Source of the DNA: Zancudomyces culisetae
Taxonomy: Eukaryota > Kickxellomycota > Harpellomycetes > Harpellales > Legeriomycetaceae
Direction of reading: 5' to 3'
Length of the DNA: 49,242 nucleotides
NCBI GenBank assembly: GCA_001969505.1
Contig: LSSK01001383.1
Span: forward strand, 1 to 49,242
How positions within the stretch are numbered: position 1 is the first letter of the stretch; every line of letters begins with the position of its first letter. Made by a program: the position numbers and the translations under genes. Positions 10,691-21,997 of the stretch are shown piece after piece. The notes under the pieces were generated by a model. It worked only from the letters and a program-made list of their open reading frames with translations, was not told where the DNA came from and did no database searches.

Positions 10691-13525
10691 ATGGTAAAGA
10701 CATATTTGAGGTATGAGGCAGGGGGGAGATTCGGAGTGGTGGTTAGTAATAACGGGAATGTATCGAGTCTTGATGAAAGCGGAAATTACTTGGTGGTTCC
10801 AGACTTGGAACAGGTAAAGATAATCAGTCTTAAACGAGCCGGAGAAGTTAAAGTTAAGCTGTACGATCTGGATAACAAGAGTTTGGTGAGTAAGGTGTTG
10901 GTGGGCGGAGGTAAAGACCTGGTGGTGGTGGGGTATGTGGACGGAAGTATTAGAGTGTATAAACTGACGACCGAGATACAGCATTTGTTGGGACTCCAAG
11001 AAAACAAGCGTGGGGCGAGTATACGAAATGACGAGGAAAAAGAGTATATAGTGGAGCCTAGTTTATTATTTAACGGACATAAATCGGGAATAAGTAGTTT
11101 GAAAGTGGATGAAGAAAATGGAATATTGTATAGTGGAAGTAGGGATACAGAAATTATTGCGTGGGATTTGGTGGGAGAGGTAGGAAAGTATAGGTTAAAG
11201 GGGCACAAGGAAGAAATTACAGGAATGGAGATAGTACGGATAAAAGAGGACAAGTACTTGATTAGTAGTAGTAAAGATACATTGGTCAAGGTATGGGATC
11301 TGGGCAGTCAGCAATGTGTTCAGACAGTGGTAACACACACTAGTGAAATATGGAGCATGTCAGTGATGAGTACTGGAGGAGTAGGACAAGGACAAGGACA
11401 AGGAGAGGAAGAAGGACAAGATAGATACTTGATGGTTACAGGAACTTCAGAACCACAAGTGTTGAATGTGTTTGAAATCAAGGCAGGATACAGTAATAGC
11501 GGGGGTGAGGAGGGATTAGAGGGAGAAGAAAATAAAAAGGAAAAATGGGAGGAAGAGATAGTTAAGGAGGTAGGGAAGCTACAAAAGACAAGTATGGAGA
11601 GAACAGTGCAAGTAAAAATCGATGAGACAGGAAAATACTTGGGAGTGTTAAACAACGATAAAACATTTGAATTGTTTGTATATAAGCAAAATAAAAAAAA
11701 GAAGAGTAAGGGTAAAGGTAAGGGCAAAAAGGCGGGAGGCGAACAGAACCAACAAAACGTGAAACAAGAGATTGTAGAGTTCAGAGCAGTACGAGTGGTT
11801 AGAAATGAGAGTAAAGTCAAGAGTTTTGATTTTAGGGGGATTGGGACAAGTGAGGCAAGAGATATGGAAACACAGGTTGAGAGGGCACGGGTGGTGTTTG
11901 GAATGTCAAACAACATGATTAAGTGTGTAGCAATTCCTACAAAGCTATCTACTGGAGAAGAGGAAAAAGAGCAAGAAGAAGGAATGGATGTAAAAGTAGA
12001 AATAGAAGTTAGCAGAGGAGGACACCGTACCGAACCGCGAGAGGTACGAGTATCGCCAGATGGAGAACTGGTAGGATCATTGTGTAGTGCGGCGCTGGTA
12101 GTGTGGAACATAAAAACACAGCGGGTGATAAGACGGGTGGGAGTGAATGGAGGAGTGTGCATGGAGTTTTTGGGAGAGCGGGTGGTGGTGGTGGGGACAA
12201 GCAAAGGAGATGTGCAAGTGATAGAGTTGACGAATGGCGAGGTGGTTGGAGAGTACAAACGTGCACACCAGGGAGGAGTTGGATGTATGGCAGGATACCA
12301 AGGCGGGATAGTTACGGGAGGAGGGGGAGCAGACGACAAGCAAGTGAAGGTATGGGAGATGCAAGGCAGTCGGCTGGTTCATACAAAGACGCTCAAGCTG
12401 GCAGACCAGGCACTGTCAATGCGGGTGAGCAATGATCGAAAGTTTTTGGCGATTGGATTGCTGGACAGCACAATCAAGGTGTTTTACTTTGACACGCTAA
12501 AGTTTTATCTAAATCTGTACGGCCACAAACTGCCAGTGACATCGGTGGATATTTCTTCGGATTCTACGCTTCTGGTAAGTGGCAGTGTGGACAAAAACAT
12601 CAAGATTTGGGGGTTGGATTTCGGTGACTGCCACAAATCAATCTTTGCCCACAACGAGCCAATTTCCAAAGTCCGATTTATTCCAAACACTCACTACATC
12701 TTTAGTTGTGGAAAGGACGGAAATATCCAGCAATATGATGGCGACAAGTTCCAGCGCATAATAACACTGTCGGTGGTTGGAAGCAGCAGCTGTTACGGCA
12801 TGGATTTCGACCAGCCGTATGCAAACACCTTGGTTGTCAGTTATGGAGATCGCTCAATTCGCCTATTTGATAAGACTAACGATTTGGTATTCATTGATGA
12901 AGAACGAGAAAAGGAAATGGATGCGCTTTACGAGTCGGAACTGGCAGCTCAAATCAACAACGATAATGGCAACGATAACAACAGCGGTGCTCAAACTGGC
13001 AACGAAGCAACAGCTGCGGTTGATGGTGTTGTTGGCCAAAGCTCGCTCAAACTCTACGAAACCATTTCAGAAGCTGTAGTGTTCTTTGATTCGTTGGCCA
13101 ATGAAAACAGTCTGGCACAGTTTAGTAATAATCCTATTTTGATTGCCAGCAAATGCCCAACTCCTCACCACTACCTCCTGAAAAAACTTGTTAGCTCCCT
13201 GCCCATATCAACTATCCCCCAAGTAATTATGCTTCTGCCTTATTCCCAGTCGCTGATTCTGATAAACTTTATCAAACACGTCAGTGGCTCTCTTGTTTCT
13301 GACTTTGGTATTCAAAACCTGCCTTTGCTCACTCGCCTAATTATCTTTATCACCAAATTCCATTTCCAAAGACTCGCTCTAAATGACCAGGTAAAGGCTG
13401 ATATCCAAGTCATCAATACAAACCTCAAATCTGCCATCAACAATTTCAAACTGCTTGTTGGTACCAATTTGTCAAACTTGAATACTTCCAATAAAAACAT
13501 TGTTACTACTAAATCCTTTTATTAG
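10691..13525 (+). CDS. UTP12: U3 snoRNP/SSU-processome WD40 protein Utp12 (Dip2, WDR3)
   Basis: A single 944-residue exon, matching the ~943 residues usual for yeast Dip2 and human WDR3. It begins MVKTYLRYE, the conserved family start. Two sets of WD40 repeats follow. Near residues 610-640 is the family-typical stretch with SGSVDKNIKIWGLDFGDCHK, and then a DKF and EEEREKEM-like linker. The C-terminal Utp12 domain spans about residues 785-895. Utp12 is a UTP-B subunit of the small-subunit processome and works in the nucleolus on 18S rRNA maturation. Low-complexity insertions (Gly/Gln near 236, Lys/Gly near 335-350) interrupt loops. Base skew flips within the gene: G-rich up to about 12.4 kb, then C-rich. 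It is convergent with PMP47; the stop codons are 116 bp apart. Confidence 0.95.
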   Translation: MVKTYLRYEAGGRFGVVVSNNGNVSSLDESGNYLVVPDLEQVKIISLKRAGEVKVKLYDLDNKSLVSKVLVGGGKDLVVVGYVDGSIRVYKLTTEIQHLLGLQENKRGASIRNDEEKEYIVEPSLLFNGHKSGISSLKVDEENGILYSGSRDTEIIAWDLVGEVGKYRLKGHKEEITGMEIVRIKEDKYLISSSKDTLVKVWDLGSQQCVQTVVTHTSEIWSMSVMSTGGVGQGQGQGEEEGQDRYLMVTGTSEPQVLNVFEIKAGYSNSGGEEGLEGEENKKEKWEEEIVKEVGKLQKTSMERTVQVKIDETGKYLGVLNNDKTFELFVYKQNKKKKSKGKGKGKKAGGEQNQQNVKQEIVEFRAVRVVRNESKVKSFDFRGIGTSEARDMETQVERARVVFGMSNNMIKCVAIPTKLSTGEEEKEQEEGMDVKVEIEVSRGGHRTEPREVRVSPDGELVGSLCSAALVVWNIKTQRVIRRVGVNGGVCMEFLGERVVVVGTSKGDVQVIELTNGEVVGEYKRAHQGGVGCMAGYQGGIVTGGGGADDKQVKVWEMQGSRLVHTKTLKLADQALSMRVSNDRKFLAIGLLDSTIKVFYFDTLKFYLNLYGHKLPVTSVDISSDSTLLVSGSVDKNIKIWGLDFGDCHKSIFAHNEPISKVRFIPNTHYIFSCGKDGNIQQYDGDKFQRIITLSVVGSSSCYGMDFDQPYANTLVVSYGDRSIRLFDKTNDLVFIDEEREKEMDALYESELAAQINNDNGNDNNSGAQTGNEATAAVDGVVGQSSLKLYETISEAVVFFDSLANENSLAQFSNNPILIASKCPTPHHYLLKKLVSSLPISTIPQVIMLLPYSQSLILINFIKHVSGSLVSDFGIQNLPLLTRLIIFITKFHFQRLALNDQVKADIQVINTNLKSAINNFKLLVGTNLSNLNTSNKNIVTTKSFY

Positions 13526-13641
13526 ACTATCCTTCCTTTTATCCTTATATATATTTTCTTTAAATAAAATTAAATTAAATTATAAACCAGAGATTTTATT
13601 TGCTACTATTTTTATTTTATTTTTATTTTTGATGATAATCG

Positions 13642-14862
13642 TTATTGTTTAAGAGCCATTCTTCTTCTTCTTATACCCAAAACAAACAGCAGTGTAAGTC
13701 TGTATAACATCTCCTTGCTGCTGAATAGTATGGCCGCTTGTAGCACAGACTGGAACAGCTTTGATTGGATTCCCTTAAACAACCCTGGAACTCCCTCGTT
13801 AGCAATGATCTTCTTAAATCCATCACTAAGCGAATTGTAGTTCTCACTCTCATTCTCGGATCTCTTGAGTTGCATTCGTGATTTCACTACAATGTATGGG
13901 TACGTTATGGTCGTGGCAATAAGCTTGGACAACGCTCCAAGTGCAAAAAAGTCAAGACCTGTTAGTCCACCTGCTCCCTTTCCTTTCCTTATAGCCGAAA
14001 GCTTGTTTTTGAACTGCTCAAATGCTGCATATTGAATCATCGGATTCAGTACAAGCACAAGCGCTGGAATAACTCCCTGCCACAACGCCAACACTCCTCG
14101 CTTGTCCTCTGTAACAATTTCCCGGAACATTGCTACCATCGATTTCCTTTGGCCCTCTTCTCCCTTTTTTCCATTCTTTGCTACTGCCATCCGTGTGTTT
14201 ACCACCCATATTGGGTTGGTTATTAATACCGTCATTGCTCCCGATATCGCCCCTGTAAGAAGACTTTCTAATGCTCCCATTAGTTTATTTCCTGATAGTT
14301 CCAACACCTTCTTTTTGGTTGCTTCGAAAAAGTAGTAATATACTCCATTCGTTATTGCTGATCCAAACAATGCTGATTCTATTCCTCTATTGATTCATTA
14401 TTCATTAATTCATTCATTAATTCATTATTACATCTCTGTCTAGACCAATATTAATCTTATTTATAAATGAAATGCTCTAGTCTTACGAAAACAATCCGGC
14501 GACTCCTTCTTCGTTCAGAATTTTCTTGAGTACATCAAGATTTCCCTATAACACCAAACAAGTACCATTACCATCATAATCAACAAATACATAATACAAT
14601 ATTTGAATGGTATTACAACGTCACCTTTACCAAAGAAATAAAATATAATATAATATAGTAAAATAATAACCCTATCCCTCCTCCCTCCTCTCTCCTTTCT
14701 CTCTCCCCCCCCCAAAATCAATCATACCTTGTATGCGTCCTTTCGTTCGCCAGTTCTCTGTACCTGAAGTCGTGTACTGATCGTAAAAAGTGGGTATGTC
14801 AACCCCATTGACACTAAGCCTCCTCCGGCTCCAGCTATGGCATGAATTGCGTTATCTGACAT
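13642..14862 (-). CDS. PMP47: Peroxisomal adenine nucleotide carrier, PMP47/SLC25A17 type (3 exons)
   Basis: I read three exons: 14862-14728, 14545-14487 and 14386-13642, joined in phase to give 312 residues. Introns of 182 and 100 nt begin gtatga and gtaaga and end tatag/atag. The product is a mitochondrial-carrier-family protein. The first repeat has the P-x-(D/E)-like LTYPLFTISTRLQVQR, the second has LITNPIWVVNTRM and the third has TITYPYIVVKSRMQ. The GLFSGIESALFGSAITNGVYYYFFE stretch is typical of the peroxisomal PMP47/ANT1 branch. Known members exchange ATP for AMP across the peroxisomal membrane for fatty-acid activation. Exon 1 supplies MSDNAIHAIAGAGGG. The second intron holds an attcatt-type microsatellite, and the first a C run. 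Another SLC25 carrier of similar type is the main alternative. Confidence 0.88.
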
Positions 14863-16746
14863 TTCCTTCTTTTTTCTCTCTTTTTCTTTTGTTCTAATCT
14901 ATATATCAATACATTATTCCCGTTTTTTTATTTTCAACCTTTATAAATTTACAAATATATAATATATCAAACGCATTAAAAAACCGGCGGTGCTTGAAAA
15001 GTAAAAGGAAGCAGATTTAGAATTGTTCACAGGAATTGGTTTTGGCTTGATATTGGATTCAAGTTGAAATGCTTTGAAATGAGCCAAATTCCTTGTTTAC
15101 ATTCTGTATCTTGTCCTTTATTAAACCAACCACAAGCTCGGACCAACTAATTTCTGTTATATATCTACCTATTTCTGAACTATGGGGAGGGAAGTGTGCG
15201 TGTGTGTGTGTGTGCTTTTGGATAAATATCAAGAGTAATCGTTTTTTAAAACTATAAAGGATTGAGCTTTTACTCTATACCAGTATACTATATTTTACTT
15301 TATTTTTTAATTGCAGATAGTCAAAACAAGAACGAGGGTGCAAAAGTTGGTCTGTTCTTGTATTAAATTTATTCCGCTTATTTATTTTTCTATTTAATAT
15401 TCATTTTCCCCTCTTTCCCCTCTCCCTCCCCCCTCTCCCTTGTTTTTTTAATTTGTTTTATTTACGGCATTTTAATTTTTTCACATTTCACATTTCACAA
15501 TTTCATATTTTACGCAAGCTGGAAAATCTGTAAATTGTAACGATCTTGTTTTATAACTACAAAAAATATATATACACATGTAAATATATGGAGGAAATAG
15601 GAAATATGAAATAGGAAATACCTGCCAAAAATGTTTCCAAAAACTGGTTCCTGTATTGCCAAATTACCAAAAACAATAATGAAACAATGTTCGTTAAAAA
15701 AAAAATCTAAAAAAAAACGCTAGGTCCAATTTTTTTTCTTTCCACTACATTTTAACTAATTAACTATTTCTGTATATTTCAGAAATAATAATAATATAAT
15801 GTAATTTCTAGTTTATTACATTGCCCATCCAATTCCATGTATACACTCCCCTTCCCACCTCTCTTTTTTTATTTTACAAACTTTGCAGATTATGAAAATG
15901 AGATATAATATATGATGGAACACAGATAACACAAACTTCATTTCTTAATAATTTAGATAAGCGTTCTCATATTCAACTTGTTCTCCCCATTTTCCTACAC
16001 GCATAACCAATTTTATTTCATCACAAAGAATAATTATATCTACATACGCAATATCCATGTTGTTTCATCCTTTATCCAAATCGCCAATAAAATCAACAAT
16101 ATCAAACAAGAAAAAATATATATTTAGTAGTTTCCATACTTTTGTTTTGTTTTGTTTTGCTTTGTTTTTTTTATTTTTAGTTTCTAAAAAAGTGCAAACT
16201 TATTGGATACTTTTGTGAATGTGATTGCTAGATATATTCATATTCAAAAGTGAAAAAAAAAACGTTTAAATAAATAAAACAAATTGTTTTGGCAAGAATA
16301 GTACAAAAAGTATAATGAGAAAAAGAAGAGGGTAGGGGGAAGAACAGGAAGGAGGAGGAGAGAGAATGAGGTGGATCTTATCTCCTAGCAAATGCATGTT
16401 GGAAGATTATAGCCCGAATGCAAAAAACTAGTGTTATTTGTGACGATTTTCACTTTTCTTTACCTTTATTGGTTTTCAATAGCGTTCCATATCTTTCAAC
16501 AAATGTTTCTGTTACAAGAATATATTATGTTTTTGATCAGTTAACAGTACACTACATAATAGTTAATACTCGATTTCTTTAAAAGATAATAATATTAATA
16601 AAATAGTTACAATGCACAGTCTATAATATTAACACGCAAAAAAAAAAACAAAGTGAGAGGAGATAAACAAAGAAAATGAAAAAGATGTTTGCCTATAATA
16701 AACTGTAAAGAAAAAAAAAGCTCCCCCAAACAATAATACAGCTCAT
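14863..16746. other. Gene-free region between PMP47 and CUE3
   Basis: About 1.9 kb with many homopolymer and pyrimidine runs. It holds a (gt)n stretch near 15197-15212, CT-rich patches near 15410-15440, and repeated ttttg units near 16140-16170. It should contain the PMP47 promoter and the CUE3 3' end. No coding exon is recognised. Confidence 0.5.
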
Positions 16747-19185
16747 TCATTGAATGCTGGCGTATTTCCGACTATGTGCAGCTTTTCTGTTATGGTTGGC
16801 TCTGGTGGATTTGTGCTGCTGGTCGGCCTTTCTCTGAGCAGTGCTCTTTATGTCCTTTTCGGGCTTTGCAGTAAATGCAGGACCCGTCTTTTTAGCCGCA
16901 GACGTGCGAGTACCAGAATTAGCCTGCATGCTATCAGTCTCTGCTTTATTTGTGTTTTCGCGGTTTGGATTTGACAAGTAAAATTCGGATTTGATTTTAT
17001 CCAACTTGGCCGGCTATTTGGAAGCAAAAAGATTGAATTTGTAAATAAAATAAAATAAAATAAAATGACAAAAAAAAACACTTACAGTTTTCATCAACAT
17101 CTTGTACCAACCCTCTACTTGTTCGTCAGTCAACCCAGTCTTTTCTCTCAACTCTTTTCTAGCTTTGGACTTTCGAGTATTCTGAGATGTTAAGAATATA
17201 TCTGGATTAGATACAACCAAAGAAGAGAGGTACACCTCGTGCTGCTGCCGGCTCTGTTGTACGTGGCTTTGCTCTTGTTCTCGTTTTTGTCCTTGCTGTC
17301 GCTGATCACCCTCGTCAATCTCCTCATCGTCACCAGTGACCGTAACAGCCCCGACATCCAGCGAATCGTACGAATCGTCATATTCATCCTCGTCCAACAG
17401 GATCGCAGCAGCTGCGGCAAGTGTCTTTTGCCTGAGCGACACACCTGCATTAGCCAGTGCGTTTTGTTGGTTGCGATGCTGTTTATCCATAAGAACCACT
17501 GATTCGTCAAAGTCTTCGCTGTTGAAAACATCAAATCGATCATTATCAAACACGTTCCGACGCTGGTCCAAGTTAAATCCTGCTTCTTCACCCAACGGTC
17601 TGTCAACATCGTCCCCAAGCATACTTCCATTTTGATCAATATTAGCTTCCAGCTCGCTTATACTCAACGCTGCCAGTCCTACATCTCCATTTTTATTGAC
17701 CAATGCCTCCTTTAACTGCTCCATAGTCATCAACCCAAACATCTCTTGCAGCTGTGCCAGCTTTTCATCGTCAACGCTATGCTGGAGCTGAGCTTCACCA
17801 CCCAACAGGTTCGCATTAGGTTTACCATAACCACCAGACTGTACACCAGCTTTTTTTGTATGAGCGTTTAACAATTTGTAGAAATACGCTGGTATTGCAT
17901 CCATCACATCCACATATCCACCTTCAAACTTGAGACTCTGTAGCAGATGTTTTGTATATTCAATCTGCTCAATATCCCAACCCAAATCAACCCCTTTATT
18001 TGTTTGCCCCTTCAATATTTCCTGGGCCTTTTTTTCCAGCTCGATGCTAATCCCAATTATGTATTCCAAATCAAACAGTATCGATTTGTTCAGCAATGGC
18101 TTCGTAAATACTAAGTCCCTCTGTTGCGCGTCGTTTATCTTTTCAAACACCAGATCTACAACACTTCTAAACACTTGTGTATTGTCGCTAGCCCCAACCG
18201 TCTCCAAAACCTTTGCAAATAATGTGATTACAAACACCAGTATCTCTACCCGAAATACTCCCATCATCCCCTCTATCTCCTCACTCCTCGACTCATATAA
18301 ATCGATCATACTACAAACCACCCTCTTTCCAATACCCATTATTTTTGCCGCAATGTGTTCGCTTGTAGATACGAGCTTTGTTAGTTTTACTATCTTGCTA
18401 ACATCTGTTTCTGCCACCATTGAGTTTTCATGCCTGGCTATTGTTTTTGGTTTGTCTATATCCTCAACCACACCTTCTATGTCCAAAAGTATATGTTGCA
18501 GCTCCTCTTCCAACGCCCCACTCTTTTCTAGATACTTGATAAATCTTGAAATCGTGCCTTTTGCTCGCTCTCCATACATTTCACTAAAACAATTAGCCAA
18601 ATCTTGCACAGTGCTTACCCGCACTACCTCTGCCACACTAATCTCTTTCGCTTTACCACTGCTTTTCTTGCCTTGATCACTGTTCCCGATATCTATAAAC
18701 TCTAATTGTTTTCCAAGTCGTTCATAGAATCGGAATACCATTTCATCATCTATATACTGATCAATGTACCGCCCCAAAATCTCCATTTCTTTAATCCCTT
18801 TCTGCCCGTCAGCTTCGAGGTTGAGTTTCTTTACTTTACTGTTGCCACTACTACCACTGCTACTGCCACTGCTACTACTGCCCTTGCTACTGCCCTCAAC
18901 GTTTCCACTACTTTTACCACTTCTACTATTTTGACCGGCGGTTGTATGGCTGGAATTTTCGAGCTGACTCCTATTATTTGCCCATTTTCCTGCCGCCTCC
19001 TTCATTACTTTGGCGATATGCTTATGTACTCTCTTTTTTCCAAGGTTTTCCAATTTGATATCAATAAAGTACACCCATTCTTCTTTGTCGATCACTCTAT
19101 TCCAGTACTCCTCAAACCCACAATGCACTGTGAGGTTTTCCAAGTCTAGTAGCCAGTTATTCAATCTTGTTCTTAGTTCCTCCAT
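16747..19185 (-). CDS. CUE3: CUE-domain protein of the ribosome-quality trigger complex, Cue3/ASCC2 (2 exons)
   Basis: Exons 19185-17086 and 17013-16747 join in phase across a 72-nt intron (gtaagt...atag) to give 788 residues. The N-terminal half is helical, with a Ser/Gly-rich insertion at about 90-116. A CUE domain lies at about 475-515, with MFGLM and a later NKNGDVGLAAL. An acidic DEDEYDDSYDSLD stretch follows, as in ASCC2/Cue3. The second exon supplies a basic tail with ANHNRKAAHSRK, the conserved family C-terminus. Cue3/ASCC2 binds ubiquitin chains on collided ribosomes as part of the RQT complex with Slh1/ASCC3. Ignoring the intron would replace the conserved tail with a hydrophobic artefact. 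Upstream is a shared 1.8-kb intergenic region. Confidence 0.88.
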
Positions 19186-20280
19186 TTTGTGTTTATTTAC
19201 ATACTCTTTGGCTATTACACCTTGCTACTATTCTTCAAAGGGTTAAAATGGGTGTTTGTTTTAGTGGTTTAAATAATTTACGCAGCAAATAGTACATCCA
19301 ATTTGTACAAAAGGTGTTGGCAAATCAACAAGCACTAAAAAAAAAATTATTTTTTAATTGCGCTTTGTAATTCCAAGCCATTAGCTCTCTTTTTTCCAAC
19401 CAAACCTAACCACGAGCACAGCCATATATCAATCTTCTTTAATATTTACAACTCTCAGCTACTGTAACGATGTGTATGAAGACTTATGGTTTTACTATTC
19501 TGGGCCTGTATTGTTTTTTGTAGAAATCCAAATTTCATGGTCTTAGACATGATCAAAGTAGGACCATTATTAAAGACTATCCCTTAATTAAATACCTAAT
19601 AATCGTAAAAATAGCTGTCTAAATAAACTTTCCAAGTGTAGTGCCTAAACCTTGTTCATATATATATTTATCATCTATAACGATTATGATTTCTATTTAA
19701 AAACACGTAAACTCTCAGTTTTTCTTTTTACTAATTATCTCTATCTTTATACCTATCTTCTCTCGCTCGCCCATCTTAGTAACATGCTGTAAATTATATC
19801 CCTCTACCCCATTATCTCTTTTTTTTTGTAATAAAAGATATTTATATTTACCATCCTGCGTATCCTTACTGGCTCCAAAAAACAACTTATTATACATCAT
19901 GGCACATTTATGACATTTAAGTGGTGGTATGTGTGTTTGATAAAATATAAAATATCACTTGCACTTCCACTTCTTATCCCCTCCACCTTTCTTTTCAGCT
20001 GATTCAGTCATCATTAACTTGAAAATAATAAGGTATATACAGATTAACTCTTCCAGATTCATCTATCTAATCCAGATCGATTTTACTGAAAATAAAACCA
20101 AATTTCTGAATCACAATTCGGCAAGTATCCTACTACCTGCTCAACCCTCAACGTATTGCTTGGCTATAGAATTCTTATACCTTTTATTAAAATGTGCCAC
20201 AACCACGCTTCATACATTTCATGTGTACCAATCATAAAAACTAGACATGGTTAGCTTGTGATAATGCATTGTGATCTTAC

Positions 20281-20417
20281 CCAGCATCAAAGGATTGGTT
20301 TAGGATGGGGTATCTGTTACATCTATAAATACTGATTTCTAAAAAAAAATAATGGTGTCAAGAATAATATATTCTACCTCATTCACCCTCAATGAATCCT
20401 TTAGAACATTTGTAAAC
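20281..20417 (-). other. Possible pair of coding exons of an unidentified gene
   Basis: On the minus strand, 20417-20387 and 20338-20281 are each flanked by good splice signals. These are an acceptor ctgtag, a 48-nt intron gtgaat...tttttttttag, and a final donor gtaaga. The phases match (1, then 2) and the joined reading VYKCSKGFIEE-ISIYRCNRYPILNQ has no stop. The other frames of the second exon contain stops. I could not find a convincing start or 3' exon, and I do not recognise the peptide. It may be chance. Confidence 0.25.
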
Positions 20418-20576
20418 CTACAGAAAAAGTAAACATGAATGTGAAATAAAAGTTAATATTGCTATAACGTAATCCTCAACCTTTTTATTTTTATTTTTTT
20501 TGCTGTCCTTTCCTTCAAACACACAAACTAATAAAGTGGGGGAGTGGTGAACAGTTTTACAAGAATTCAATCTGTT

Positions 20577-20586
20577 ATTGGCCAAT
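20577..20586. promoter_or_regulatory. Palindromic CCAAT box
   Basis: The ten bases attggccaat form a perfect palindrome carrying CCAAT on both strands, about 410 bp upstream of the dehydrogenase ATG. CCAAT is the binding site of the HAP2/3/5 (NF-Y) complex, which in fungi often controls mitochondrial genes. Functional use here is inferred only. Confidence 0.35.
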
Positions 20587-20998
20587 AGAGAGTGGAATTT
20601 TTTTTAACTGATATGCTCTTTTGCCCATGCATTTATGGTTTTTTTGGTACTTTCTCTCACTTTCACTTTATTATATTTTATTGTTTTTCATTTGGAAGGG
20701 GTCGGGGATTTCAAGTTGAACCCAGCCATACTTGGTAGCTGCCTATCAAACGCAAAAAATAAACAAATTTGTGAAAATGAAGACAAAAACGAAATCCGCA
20801 TTTAGTAAACAATTATTTGGGCCTGTGATTGTATTTAGAATCCCAGTCCAAAGATAATAAGCAAGCAACTGATAAAAAAAAACTATTGAAAAAGATATTT
20901 TGGCACCACAAAAGAAAACCATTTTCATATTTTTCCGATAGCTATCAAGTGTTTTTAACTTTTCAAAAACATAAAGGAAACCTAAAGTATACTCAAAG

Positions 20999-21997
20999 AT
21001 GATTTCCCTTTCAAGGTCAGTAGCCAGAGCAAATAAGCTTTCGGCACCATGCAGCTTGGTTAGAGCCTATTCTTCGGAAGGCGGTGCAGAGAAAAAGCGA
21101 GTGCAATCTCCATTTGAAAAGGTAACAATATTTGGCTCAGGTTTGATGGGTTCAGGTATAGCCCAGGTTTCAGCCACCTACAACCACAGTGTAAAGCTTG
21201 TGGATCTGAACGAAACAGCTCTCGAAAAATCACAAAAGTATATCATGAGCTCCCTGAAAAGAGTAGCCAAAAAAAAGTTCCCAGAAAGCACCAGCGATCA
21301 GGTCAAGTTCTGTGAAGGAGTAATCTCAAAGATCCAGTTTACGACAAAAGCTGAAGAGGCAGCAAGCGACGCCGACTTAGTACTGGAGGCTATTGTCGAG
21401 AATGTTGAGATAAAGCGAAAGCTTGTTGCAACTGTTGATGCAGTTGCACCAAATAGTGTGGTTTTTGCTACCAACACAAGCTCATTGAAGGTTGGTGATA
21501 TTTTTGCAAATATTTCTGAGGCACGCAGGCCAAATGTTGGTGGGCTTCACTTCTTTAACCCAGTCCCTCAAATGAAACTGCTGGAAGTTGTAAAGGCAGA
21601 CACCACTAGCCAAGAAACATTTGACAAGATGTTCAATTATGGACTTTCAATTGGAAAGGTGTGTGTAAGTTGCAAGGACACACCAGGATTCATTGTAAAC
21701 AGACTGCTTGTTCCATATATGCTTGAAGCCATGAGAATGGTGGAACGTGGAGACGCTACAGCCAAGGATATCGACAGTTCAATGAAGTATGGTGCTGGTT
21801 ATCCAATGGGACCATTTGAGCTTGCAGATTATGTCGGTTTGGATACATCATACTTTATTTCTAATGGTTGGTACACAAACAGTGAGTTGAAGGGCAACGA
21901 CCTGGTCAAGCCTCCAAAAAATCTGAAAGATCTTGTTGATGCAGGAAGATTTGGAACTAAGAGCGGTGCCGGTTTCTACGACTACACTAAGAAATAA
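20999..21997 (+). CDS. Mitochondrial L-3-hydroxyacyl-CoA dehydrogenase (HADH/3-hydroxybutyryl-CoA dehydrogenase)
   Basis: A single exon of 332 residues. The first ~30 residues are rich in Arg/Ser/Ala and free of acidic residues before the Glu after YSS, as expected for a mitochondrial presequence. The Rossmann NAD-binding motif IFGSGLMGSGIAQ is at 44-56, followed by VDLNE. NTSSL sits at 159-163, and HFFNP, containing the catalytic His184, at 184-188. GFIVNR is at 230-235, and the C-terminal domain has GYPMGPFELAD at 267-277. The enzyme oxidises L-3-hydroxyacyl-CoA to 3-ketoacyl-CoA with NAD in short-chain beta-oxidation or butyrate metabolism. It stands 270 bp upstream of NDUFAF3 in the same direction. 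There is no PTS1 at the C-terminus (ends TKK), which supports mitochondria over peroxisomes. Confidence 0.93.
   Translation: MISLSRSVARANKLSAPCSLVRAYSSEGGAEKKRVQSPFEKVTIFGSGLMGSGIAQVSATYNHSVKLVDLNETALEKSQKYIMSSLKRVAKKKFPESTSDQVKFCEGVISKIQFTTKAEEAASDADLVLEAIVENVEIKRKLVATVDAVAPNSVVFATNTSSLKVGDIFANISEARRPNVGGLHFFNPVPQMKLLEVVKADTTSQETFDKMFNYGLSIGKVCVSCKDTPGFIVNRLLVPYMLEAMRMVERGDATAKDIDSSMKYGAGYPMGPFELADYVGLDTSYFISNGWYTNSELKGNDLVKPPKNLKDLVDAGRFGTKSGAGFYDYTKK

Larger units (their letters stand above)
19186..20998. other. Intergenic region with possible unrecognised small exons
   Basis: This region separates CUE3 (-) and the dehydrogenase gene (+), so it should hold both promoters. A perfect CCAAT palindrome lies at 20577-20586. 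On the minus strand there are fragments that look spliced, most clearly 20281-20417. There is also a possible short start at about 20013, a lysine-rich peptide ending near a Trp-Lys-Cys, which soon meets a stop. I could not assemble a complete gene. Confidence 0.4.

Noticed and set aside
11320-12339. Long open frame on the minus strand inside UTP12 (339 codons), plus shorter companions
   Set aside because: It is an antisense shadow caused by the strong G-over-C skew of the coding strand, which removes stops on the other strand. It is Pro/Ser/Thr-rich with no family signature.
14515-14721. 68-codon minus-strand frame between PMP47 exons
   Set aside because: It covers the first PMP47 intron and exon 2 in the wrong frame.
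17014-17085. Hydrophobic C-terminal extension of CUE3 in the unspliced frame
   Set aside because: It is an intron read through. Splicing at gtaagt/atag restores the conserved basic tail.
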